DNA of 27,093 bases. Origin: DATCLA01 sp036564195. GTDB lineage: Bacteria > Bacillota > UBA4882 > UBA8346. A program made the translations under genes and the position numbers. Below are positions 15,913 to 22,004 of this stretch, one piece after another. The stretch spans positions 1 to 27,093 of the forward strand of contig DATCLA010000139.1 in NCBI GenBank assembly GCA_036564195.1, in the 5' to 3' direction. Within the stretch, counting starts at the first letter, position 1. Each line of letters starts with the position of its first letter. The notes under the pieces were generated by a model, which searched no databases, was not told the origin of the DNA, and worked only from the letters and a program-made list of their open reading frames with translations.

Positions 15913-16994
15913 TCAACCCAACATTTTTTTCATTTTAGTGATCGCTTCCCAGAGACCATAGAGATAATTAGCATCTAAGGCCCGGTCATAAAGGCCGTAA
16001 CCGGGCCGGGCTTTTTCACCCCAGATCATCCGTCCGTGGTCGGGACGGATGTAACCGTCAAAACCGCTGTCATGAAAAGCTTTAACAATTTCAAAAAGGT
16101 CAGGTCGCCAGCTTCGCTAATATGAGCACACTCATCAAAATCTTGGGGTGTCAAATGTTTCACATTCCGGATATGGGCGAAATGAACCCTTCCCTCTGCC
16201 GCAAACTCCCGGATCATGGCAGGTAAATCATTGTCCAGGTTGGAACCGAGCGAACCGGTACAAAAAGTCAGGCCATTATAGGGACTTGGGTTTAAGGAAA
16301 GTAGAATGCGGATATTCGCTGCGTTTGTAATCACTTTCGGAAGACCATATAACGGCCAGGGCGGATCATCCGGATGGATTGCCATTTTGATCCCGTATTT
16401 TTCCGCATATGGAATCACCGCGTCCAGAAAATACCGGAGATTGGCCCAATATTACTCGGTTGTCATTGACTGGTAAAACTCAATATCGGCGGCCATCACC
16501 TCCAACCGTTCCGGTTCCCAGCCAGGCAGGGAGTAGCCTCGCGCTTTACTGGCCATAACCTTAGCCATTTGAGCCGGATTCATCTGCAATACTTGGGCGT
16601 GGCGGTAAGACATGGCCGTACTGCCGTCTGGTAAGGTAAAGGCCAGATCACTGCGAACCCAGTCGATTACTGGCATAAAATTGTAACATAAACACTTTAT
16701 ATTGATCTTTGACAGATTTTCAAGGGTTTTCAGGTAATTTTCAATATACCAATCCCGAGTTGGTAAGCCCTTTTTGATATCTTCGTGGACATTAACGCTT
16801 TCAATCACTTCAACTTCAAGGCCAGCCGCATTAATCTCCTCTTTTAAGGCAATCAACCGCGCCAACGGCCAAACCGCACCGACGGGGAGATCGGTCAGGC
16901 AGGTGGCAACCCCGCTAATCCCGGGAGTCTGTTTGATCTGTTGCAGAGTTACACTATCGTCTCCACCGGGAAACCAACGTAAGATTATCTTCAT
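15913..16994 (-). pseudogene. uxuA: Mannonate dehydratase gene with two disabling lesions
   Basis: Conceptual translation gives a full-length UxuA of about 360 residues from MKIILRWFPGGDD to KMKKMLG. Two lesions break it. First, TAA at 16452-16454 stands where GAG-TAA-TAT-TGG codes TE*YW; the family has Gln there, so CAA changed to TAA. Second, a five-A run at 16093-16097 (five T in the coding strand) is one base short; after it the correct frame is one off and reads EIVKAFHDSGFDGYIRPDHG, RMIWGEKARPGYGLYDRAL. The IRPDHGR motif with active-site Asp and His lies beyond both lesions, so the 180-residue first product cannot be active. GAGG lies before the ATG. The enzyme would convert D-mannonate to 2-keto-3-deoxygluconate. 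The indel alone could be a sequencing error; the nonsense codon less so. Confidence 0.9.
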
Positions 16995-17008
16995 TTGATT
17001 CCCTCACT

Positions 17009-17226
17009 TTAACCGAAGACTAAATTAGTCAGAAACATTACTAGGTCAGGAAGAGCTGCCAAAACAGCTACTTCTTCACTGGTAATAGCTTCCAAACCGA
17101 TTGTAATCGGGTCAGTATTAGTAAATACCGTGGATAATTTTGAAGAATAGTTTTGTTGCTTCCTACAACCGGTAAAAACGATAATGCCATAACCAGTATT
17201 AACGGCAATACCAGAATTTCCCTCAT
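17009..17226 (-). pseudogene. Small frameshifted lipoprotein-like gene upstream of uxuA
   Basis: A very strong AGAGGAGGGG lies 4 nt before an ATG at 17226. The first frame reads MREILVLPLILVMALSFLP, a signal peptide, then runs to an early stop (50 codons). If one T is added to the five-T run near 17174-17178, the reading becomes a lipobox (SFFTGC) followed by RKQQNYSSKLSTVFTNTDPI, then TIGLEAITSEEVAVLAALPD and LVMFLTNLVFG to a TAA at 17009. That gives a 72-residue lipoprotein ending 14 nt before the uxuA start. It could be an internally deleted remnant of a sugar-binding lipoprotein of the uxu operon; I cannot name the family. Confidence 0.5.
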
Positions 17227-17402
17227 AATTCCCCTCCTCTAAATTTAGATTAATGCTTTCAGCAGTCCAGTGCTTGTATGCTAGTATATTAACATAAATT
17301 AAAAAAAATCTATACTTTATTACATAAAATTACATATTAAATCTTATATTCCAAAAACAGTTAATTCGCTATTATTAGAGAAGAAAAATGGATAACCGTT
17401 TT

Positions 17403-17445
17403 ATATCTTGACTTGACGGAATGGTAATCCGGCAAGTCAAGATAT
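17403..17445 (-). other. Long perfect hairpin directly after the DAHP synthase gene
   Basis: ATATCTTGACTTG (17403-17415) pairs perfectly with CAAGTCAAGATAT (17433-17445); inside, CGGA pairs with TCCG after one A/G mismatch. It begins 5 bp after the stop codon. The following minus-strand bases are A-rich (ATAAAACGG) rather than a T-tract, so it may stabilise the mRNA 3' end or be a weak terminator. Confidence 0.6.
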
Positions 17446-17449
17446 TGAT

Positions 17450-18484
17450 TTAACAATTAATCGCTCCACCGCTAAGCCGCTTTCCTTCGAACGCGGCAAG
17501 TTGCTTAATTTCAGTCATTAATTCGCCAAAATCCGGAAGGTCCAAAGATTGTTCACCATCGCACCAGGCATTGGCCGGGTCCGGATGAACTTCGACCAAC
17601 AGACCGTCGGCGCCGGCAGCCACCGCCGCTTTGGCCATCGGTAAGACTAATTTCCGTTTCCCAGTACCGTGGCTGGGGTCAACGATCACCGGCAGATGGG
17701 AGCGGTGCCGCAGCAAAGGAATGGCGCTTAGATCTAGGGTATTACGGGTAGCGGTCTCAAAGGTCCGGATTCCCCGTTCGCACAGGATTACCTGGTTATT
17801 GCCTTCCGCCATAATATACTCCGCTGCCATTAACCATTCATCAATTGTCGCCGCCAGGCCTCGTTTTAACAGTACCGGCTTGGGCTGCCGCCCCACTGCT
17901 CGTAACAGACCAAAATTTTGCATGTTCCTGGTACCGATTTGAATGATATCGGCGTATTCAGCCACCAGTTCCAGATCCGGTAGGTTCATCAGTTCCGTAA
18001 CCACTGGCAACCCGGTGGCGGCGCGGGCTTTAGCCAACAGCTTTAAGCCTGCTTCTTCCAGGCCCTGGAAGTTATAGGGAGAAGTCCGAGGTTTAAAAGC
18101 GCCCCCCCGCAAGCCACCGGCACCCGCCGCTTTAATTCCTCTGGCTACCTCCAGCAGTTGCGTTTCGCTTTCCACCGCACAAGGTCCGGCAATCACTCCA
18201 AAGTAACCTCCGCCGATTTTCAGTTCACCGGCAGTTACAATAGTCCCGGCAGGATTAGCCTCCTTAGCGGCGAGCTTATAGGGGCTAAGAATCGGGATTA
18301 CTTTTTCCACCCCGGCAATATTCTCCAAAAGCCTAAAGTCTGCCCGGCGCTTATCTCCGACCGCACCGATAACCTTCTTTTCCATTCCTTGAATCACATT
18401 AATCTGAAAACCCCAATCCTGAAGCTTTTTACATAACTCTTCCCAGTTTTCAGCCGTCATCTCCCGATTGGTCACAATAATCAT
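17450..18484 (-). CDS. aroF: 3-deoxy-7-phosphoheptulonate (DAHP) synthase, type I beta with N-terminal regulatory domain
   Basis: The 344-residue enzyme condenses phosphoenolpyruvate with erythrose 4-phosphate, the first step of the shikimate pathway. Residues 1-70 form the ferredoxin-like ACT-type domain (MIIVTNREMTAENWEELCKK); the TIM barrel follows with AGPCAVES, GGAFKPRTSPYNFQG, QIGTRNMQNF, LLKRG, CERGIRTFET and DPSHGTGKR, containing the metal-ligand Cys and His residues. GGGAGG 8 nt before the ATG at 18484 marks the start. An in-frame GTG at 18565 is in the T-box antiterminator, so a longer protein is excluded. Expression is controlled by the Phe-type T-box. It has its own promoter, although the upstream PHP gene is in the same direction. 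Confidence 0.95.
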   Translation of the reverse strand: MIIVTNREMTAENWEELCKKLQDWGFQINVIQGMEKKVIGAVGDKRRADFRLLENIAGVEKVIPILSPYKLAAKEANPAGTIVTAGELKIGGGYFGVIAGPCAVESETQLLEVARGIKAAGAGGLRGGAFKPRTSPYNFQGLEEAGLKLLAKARAATGLPVVTELMNLPDLELVAEYADIIQIGTRNMQNFGLLRAVGRQPKPVLLKRGLAATIDEWLMAAEYIMAEGNNQVILCERGIRTFETATRNTLDLSAIPLLRHRSHLPVIVDPSHGTGKRKLVLPMAKAAVAAGADGLLVEVHPDPANAWCDGEQSLDLPDFGELMTEIKQLAAFEGKRLSGGAINC

Positions 18485-18499
18485 CAGCAGTACCTCCCG

Positions 18500-18551
18500 A
18501 AAATAAAATTCGGCCCACGTTTCTTTCCCTTCGGGACGAAACGTGGGCCGA
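18500..18551 (-). terminator. T-box terminator
   Basis: TCGGCCCACGTTTC (18551-18538) pairs perfectly over 14 bp with GAAACGTGGGCCGA (18523-18510), then a T-rich tract ATTTTATTTT follows on the minus strand. The antiterminator sequence CCGCGG lies directly upstream and would compete with its 5' arm. Confidence 0.92.
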
Positions 18552-18819
18552 TTCCGCGGTACCACCCGATTTAGTCTGTAAAAGACTCACTTGTTCAAGT
18601 ACGGAAAGTATAACAACCTTCGATACTCTATCCCGTTAACGGCGGGCTGCCGGGCTAACCTATGGTACGGACATAACTGCCATCCCTACCGTCAGCTGCC
18701 GACTCCCAAGGGAACTTCCCCGGCTTATTTCCTAAAAAGGTTTACAGCCTTGACCTTTTCTCTCTGCAGGAACTTGGGCAGGGTACTTTTCTTGTTCATC
18801 GTCTTTTGACACTTAAATT
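18500..18819 (-). ncRNA. T-box riboswitch, specifier codon UUC (Phe)
   Basis: The antiterminator box GGGTGGTACCGCGG lies at 18567-18554, ahead of the terminator. Stem I has AGTA (S-turn strand) and the AG box GCAGAGAG. The specifier loop is set by CAAG/CTTG below and CCC/GGG above, with AAAAGTA on the 5' side and GAAGTTCC on the 3' side. This is the usual GAA-N-codon layout, so the specifier is UUC, for uncharged tRNA-Phe. The UGGU in the T-box bulge pairs with ACCA, the 3' end of tRNA-Phe. The leader thus ties DAHP synthase to phenylalanine supply. The specifier reading is by hand-drawn pairing. Confidence 0.85.
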
Positions 18820-18825
18820 AGCATT

Positions 18826-18854
18826 ATTTTACATCAGGATTAATCGGTTGTCAA
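18826..18854 (-). promoter_or_regulatory. Sigma-A promoter of the T-box / DAHP synthase unit
   Basis: TTGACA (18849-18854) and TAAAAT (18826-18831) are 17 bp apart. The -35 box overlaps the stop codon of the PHP gene (18851-18853), a compact arrangement. Confidence 0.8.
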
Positions 18855-19525
18855 TCGGCTTTGCGCCTCTTTTTAAGCCGGTCGATTAATTTCAAAGGAT
18901 TGGTCTGCGTAGCTGTTGCAACCTCGGCCTCGGTCAAACCGGCGCCGCGGGCTACAGTCTCAGCCCATTGGGCAGTTCCGAGATCTCCGATCGAATGGGC
19001 ATCCGAATTCACTATAAAATCTACTCCGGCGGCCCGTCCAGCCTGGACCACCTGACCATTACCGATATTATGGCCTCCCCGCGCAGTAATCTCAATCAGT
19101 ACGCCGTTTTGAACCGCCAGTCCGGCAACCTCCGCGCTTAATAAACCAGGGTGGGCCAGAATATCAACTTCCCGACAGGATACTGCCGCCAAATTAGTAC
19201 CCGGTTCGACCGGCTCAACCAGAGTCTCGCCATGCACCACTATTAATTCCGCACCATACTTTCGGGCCTCCAGGGCTAAAGCGGGAATACTAGCAGCCGG
19301 TACATGGGTCAGTTCCACCCCGGGGATGGCATAAATCCCCCAATAACGTTGGGCCAGCTGGCATTCTTTAATTAACTCTCGGATTACTCGTTCCAGGTTT
19401 CCCGGACCCACGTGGTCGGTCAGGCCAACCGCCTGATAACCGTTGACCACCGCCCGTCGGATTAATTCCACCGGTGAAAGTTCACCGTCACTTAAAAAGG
19501 TATGGGTATGAAAATCATAAACCAT
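18851..19525 (-). CDS. PHP-domain metal-dependent phosphoesterase, histidinol-phosphatase-like
   Basis: The 224-residue protein has all PHP motifs: YDFHTHTFLSDGELSP (two metal-binding His), GLTDHVG, IPGVELTHV, VVHGETL, DILAHPGLL and FIVNSDAHS. These bind two or three metal ions (often Mn, Fe or Zn) in a distorted TIM barrel. Members hydrolyse phosphomonoesters, cyclic nucleotides or histidinol phosphate; this short, histidinol-phosphatase-like type cannot be assigned to a substrate by sequence. AGGAGG is 9 nt before the ATG. It follows the HAD gene by 12 bp and likely forms a two-gene unit with it. Confidence 0.88.
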   Translation of the reverse strand: MVYDFHTHTFLSDGELSPVELIRRAVVNGYQAVGLTDHVGPGNLERVIRELIKECQLAQRYWGIYAIPGVELTHVPAASIPALALEARKYGAELIVVHGETLVEPVEPGTNLAAVSCREVDILAHPGLLSAEVAGLAVQNGVLIEITARGGHNIGNGQVVQAGRAAGVDFIVNSDAHSIGDLGTAQWAETVARGAGLTEAEVATATQTNPLKLIDRLKKRRKAD

Positions 19526-19537
19526 TTAAGTTTCCTC

Positions 19538-20407
19538 CTAGGCCACTCCATCATCGGAACCGATGGCCTCTGCCAATGGAATTTGGGCCGCGGCTAACCG
19601 GTTTAAAAATTCGCCGATGCCGTCAACTTCCGGAGCGGGGATCACCACCGAGGCGGATGCCAACACTTCCGGTACAGCACCGGCAATGGCTACTCCGGTC
19701 CCGGCCAGCTGCAACATATCAAGATCATTAACACTGTCGCCAAAGGCAATTACTGCCTTCATCTCTACATCCAAATAGCCGGCCAGCCATTGGAGGGCCT
19801 GGCCTTTGGAGGTTAACGGATCAAATACTTCTAAGAACCAGTCATCGCTGTTTTGATCAGGCGGCCACAAAATTAAATTCGGAGTCGGTACTATCTTTTG
19901 GCTGATTTTTAAACCTAACTGTTTTAAATCGGTCTCCGCACCGATAAAAAGGTGTTTAATCATTTCCTCCGGTCGGTGCAGCCACTGTTGCACCAGGCGG
20001 CACTTTTCGCCAAAATTGAAAAGCCAGTCTCCGCCTTTGGTAGTAATCCGGGCTGCATAATAGACGCCATTGGTAGCCAAACAAAACTGATCGATGCCAG
20101 GAAACGGTGCCATCTGCCGCAACTTAAGTTCAATCTCCCGGCGCAACGGTTTCCGGTAAATTGGCTGTTCCGTCAGGGGATCGATCACTAAGGCCCCCGT
20201 CTGGACAATTACTGGCGCGGTAATTCCCAGTTGGGCCACGACCGGTTTGGCCTGGGCCCAACTCCGACCGGTGGCAATGGTAAACTCCACCCCGTTTTGG
20301 CGTAACCGCCGAACCGCCTCTGAGACCGATTTCGAAACCACATTTGAGTTGTATGAAACCAAGGTTCCATCCAAGTCGGCCACTGCCAGTTGATAGTTTT
20401 GGCTCAT
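19538..20407 (-). CDS. Cof-type HAD-IIB family phosphatase
   Basis: The 289-residue protein has the HAD motifs: VADLDGTLVSYNS (motif I, nucleophile D12), TIATGRSWAQ (motif II), the conserved Lys in the TSKGQALQWL region (motif III), and AFGDSVNDLDMLQLAG (motif IV). The cap is type IIB (residues about 85-190). Cof-type HADs dephosphorylate sugar phosphates, flavin or pyridoxal phosphates; the substrate is unknown here. AAGGTGG upstream of the ATG marks the start. It is the first gene of a likely HAD-PHP unit with promoter at 20488-20516 and a leader with two hairpins. Confidence 0.92.
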   Translation of the reverse strand: MSQNYQLAVADLDGTLVSYNSNVVSKSVSEAVRRLRQNGVEFTIATGRSWAQAKPVVAQLGITAPVIVQTGALVIDPLTEQPIYRKPLRREIELKLRQMAPFPGIDQFCLATNGVYYAARITTKGGDWLFNFGEKCRLVQQWLHRPEEMIKHLFIGAETDLKQLGLKISQKIVPTPNLILWPPDQNSDDWFLEVFDPLTSKGQALQWLAGYLDVEMKAVIAFGDSVNDLDMLQLAGTGVAIAGAVPEVLASASVVIPAPEVDGIGEFLNRLAAAQIPLAEAIGSDDGVA

Positions 20408-20487
20408 TTTACCACCTTGTTAAGATAAATTGTACCGGTTGGTCTAAACCAACCTTCAGCCGACAAGCCGAGCTTGCTTTATCAAAT

Positions 20488-20516
20488 AATCTAACATAGT
20501 TTGCTTTGACAGTCAA
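20488..20516 (-). promoter_or_regulatory. Sigma-A promoter for the HAD-PHP unit, followed by a structured leader
   Basis: TTGACT (20511-20516) and TAGATT (20488-20493) are 17 bp apart. The leader to the ATG at 20407 has two hairpins: CAAGC/GCTTG (20464-20476) and a perfect 7-bp GGTTGGT/ACCAACC (20437-20454). They might be regulatory, but I recognise no riboswitch class. Confidence 0.65.
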
Positions 20517-20600
20517 ATTGATACCCGGGACCGGGTTCAAGCATTGCCGGCAAAACGAAAAGTCACCTCTTTCCGAAGTTGACCCGATGTCAATAGAGAT

Positions 20601-20630
20601 TATAAAACCCACTTATTATCATAAGTAGGT
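20601..20630 (-). terminator. Terminator overlapping the end of the YlmC-like gene
   Basis: ACCTACTTAT (20630-20621) pairs with ATAAGTGGGT (20616-20607), 10 bp with one G-U pair and a 4-nt loop, followed by TTTATAAT on the minus strand. The stop codon TGA (20619-20621) spans the loop, and the last codons form the 5' arm. Confidence 0.7.
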
Positions 20631-20912
20631 CTGATTAAACGAAATAATTGACGCTTTATCCTCGACGTAATTCGGCGCTTCAACCAAAATCACATCAACT
20701 CCGATTTTCTTAATCCATTCCCACGGGATCACAAATTCTTCGTTTTTTCCAAACACTTTTAAAAACTTGCCTGGCCCCGGAACTACAATAGCTTTAATCC
20801 GGCCGGTTTCAACCTCAATCTCCAAATCGCTGGCCAGGCCCAAGCGCCGGCCGTCAAGGATGTTCACCACTTCCCGTTCCCTTAGTTCCGAGGTTTTCGT
20901 CAACAAGTCCAT
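20619..20912 (-). CDS. YlmC/YmxH-family PRC-barrel protein
   Basis: The 97-residue protein matches the short PRC-barrel family common in spore formers: LREREVVNILDGRRLGLASD, then IEVETGRIKAIVVPG, FVIPWEWIKKIGVDVILVEA. In Bacillus and Clostridium members (YlmC, YmxH) are linked to sporulation or cell division, but no molecular function is known. The start is slightly uncertain: AAGGGAGG is only 1 nt before the ATG at 20912 and 7 nt before the TTG at codon 3 (20906), which may be the real start. The gene has its own terminator, with the stop codon inside it. Confidence 0.85.
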   Translation of the reverse strand: MDLLTKTSELREREVVNILDGRRLGLASDLEIEVETGRIKAIVVPGPGKFLKVFGKNEEFVIPWEWIKKIGVDVILVEAPNYVEDKASIISFNQTYL

Positions 20913-20962
20913 ACCTCCCTTTCATCCTATTTATATGCGGGAAGCGGTTCATTCGGAACAGG

Positions 20963-21343
20963 TTAACGGGTAATTGCATCAACCGGTCGACTTTGCGTGC
21001 TTACTAAACGGACTACTAACCGGTTCGGTACACAAATCAACATCTCGCCGGGCTTGCGGATCCAGCCACTATGCGAACAAATCTTACGGGGGCAAAGTTC
21101 ATCCGGCATTTCTACAATTCGGACCGCCCGGTTCTTGATCTCCAGTTCCGCCCGGCCCCGGGGCAGTTCAATCACTACCTTTCGGCCCTCCGCCCGGGTC
21201 AGATTGATAGTCTTCACCAATCTGCCGGTCAGTTCCACCCGGGCAACCAGACCGGATTGAGTAGCAGGTAAGAAGCGGCCCAAAAATAAAATCGCTGCCA
21301 CAATCAGCAATCCGGCGATTAATTTGCGGTCCAGCGCCGTCAA
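20963..21343 (-). CDS. NusG domain II-containing small membrane-anchored protein
   Basis: The 126-residue protein has one N-terminal membrane segment (KLIAGLLIVAAILFLGRFL), then a NusG-II-like beta domain with VVIELPRGRAELEIKNRAVR and the conserved DELCPRKICSHSGWI followed by GEMLICVPNRLVVRL. The two Cys and the C-x(4)-C-x-H arrangement are typical for this group, which in Bacillota often neighbours transport or metabolism genes. Function is unknown; the domain probably faces outside. A TTG start with GGTGAG 8 nt upstream is used. It follows the GDT1 gene by 13 bp, so both likely form an operon. Confidence 0.85.
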   Translation of the reverse strand: MTALDRKLIAGLLIVAAILFLGRFLPATQSGLVARVELTGRLVKTINLTRAEGRKVVIELPRGRAELEIKNRAVRIVEMPDELCPRKICSHSGWIRKPGEMLICVPNRLVVRLVSTQSRPVDAITR

Positions 21344-21356
21344 ATCCGTCTCACCA

Positions 21357-21659
21357 CTACTTTGTTATCATTTTAGTAATACTTTCCCATAAAGTATAAA
21401 TGCCAATGCCCACAAATAAAAATCCGGACGCCAGGCGTAAGTAGCTCGGAGTGATTATACGGGTAACCGCCCCGCCAAACACGACTCCGATTAACGTCAC
21501 TGCCGTCAAGCCTACTGAGGCCCCTAAAAACACTGCCAGCGGTGCTTGAGAATTAGCAGTCAGGGTAAAGACAGCTAATTGAGTTTTATCTCCCATTTCC
21601 GCTATAAACAGCGTGGAGAAAGCAACCAGAAAAGCTTGCCAGTTCATCGGATTTTTCAA
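21357..21659 (-). CDS. Half-size GDT1/TMEM165 (UPF0016) family Mn2+/cation transporter
   Basis: The 100-residue protein has the UPF0016 signature EMGDKTQLAVFTL in the first helix region (after WQAFLVAFSTLFIA) and three hydrophobic segments. Full-length family members are about 190-210 residues with two such E-x-G-D-K-T motifs. This one has a single motif and half the length, so two copies must pair to make the transport path. Members export Mn2+ (for example MneA) or exchange cations for protons. The start is TTG at 21659, 7 nt after GGAGG; the GTG at 21668 overlaps the Shine-Dalgarno site and is rejected. It heads an operon with the NusG-II gene. Confidence 0.88.
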   Translation of the reverse strand: MKNPMNWQAFLVAFSTLFIAEMGDKTQLAVFTLTANSQAPLAVFLGASVGLTAVTLIGVVFGGAVTRIITPSYLRLASGFLFVGIGIYTLWESITKMITK

Positions 21660-21671
21660 AGGTGACACCTC

Positions 21672-21731
21672 CGGGGATTTCCAAAAAGACGTATAGCTAA
21701 TAATATGCTAACCCCCGATGATTCAATTATA
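21672..21731 (-). promoter_or_regulatory. -10 element and leader hairpin before the GDT1 gene
   Basis: A TATAAT lies at 21726-21731 (minus strand); the -35 is weak. The short leader carries an 8-bp stem, CGGGGGTT (21717-21710) with AATCCCCG (21679-21672), and an inner TAGC/GCTA stem. It ends exactly at the Shine-Dalgarno site GGAGG, sharing its first G, so translation may depend on its folding. No match to a known riboswitch was seen. Confidence 0.45.
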
Positions 21732-21757
21732 CAAAAAAATAATAGGTGCCTAAAACT

Positions 21758-21794
21758 AAAATAAAAAGGGACTTTTATGTAACAATTAGTCCCT
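21758..21794 (-). terminator. Terminator after tRNA-His
   Basis: AGGGACT (21794-21788) pairs with AGTCCCT (21773-21767), 7 bp with a 14-nt loop, followed by TTTTTATTTT on the minus strand. It is 20 nt after the CCA end of tRNA-His. Confidence 0.75.
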
Positions 21795-21816
21795 GTTCAA
21801 ATTGGGTAAATTTTGG

Positions 21817-21891
21817 GGTGAGCGATGGGGATCGAACCCATGACCTCCAGGGCCACAACCTGGCACTCTAACCAGCTGAGCTACGCCCACC
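21817..21891 (-). tRNA. tRNA-His (anticodon GUG)
   Basis: The acceptor stem GTGGGCG/CGCTCAC, anticodon loop TTGTGGC (GUG), T-loop TTCGATC and the encoded G-1 (21891) opposite C73 (21817), the His identity pair, mark this gene. CCA is encoded at 21814-21816. It is a single gene with its own promoter and terminator. Confidence 0.96.
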
Positions 21892-21908
21892 ATGTCAATG
21901 CAAAAGTT

Positions 21909-21937
21909 ATAATATCATAGAATCGGGAGACTGTCAA
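21909..21937 (-). promoter_or_regulatory. Sigma-A promoter of tRNA-His
   Basis: TTGACA (21932-21937) and TATTAT (21909-21914) are 17 bp apart; the start should be near 21902, about 11 nt before the mature tRNA 5' end. Confidence 0.85.
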
Positions 21938-21969
21938 TTGAATATCTTGGAATTTTCAAATTTTGTGAA

Positions 21970-21997
21970 GGTGAAAAACACTCAGGTGTTTTTCACC
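21970..21997 (-). terminator. Terminator-like hairpin after the GH13 gene
   Basis: A perfect 12-bp stem GGTGAAAAACAC/GTGTTTTTCACC with a 4-nt loop starts 8 nt after the amylase stop. No T-run follows the stem, so it may act as a weak terminator or 3'-end stabiliser. Confidence 0.6.
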
Positions 21998-22004
21998 CCC
22001 AGTC

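Noticed and set aside
17270..17300. Imperfect palindrome TATACTAGCATA upstream of the lipoprotein/uxuA genes as a GntR operator
   Set aside because: Symmetry is 10 of 12 in very A/T-rich DNA and no second copy is seen near gntR; too weak to annotate.
18485..18565. In-frame N-terminal extension of DAHP synthase from a GTG at 18565
   Set aside because: It would be encoded by the T-box antiterminator and terminator; the ATG at 18484 has a good ribosome binding site and the normal N terminus.
20409..20612. 67-codon minus-strand frame between the HAD and YlmC-like genes
   Set aside because: It covers a TTGACT-17-TAGATT promoter and the structured leader of the HAD gene, has no ribosome binding site, and its sequence is not protein-like.
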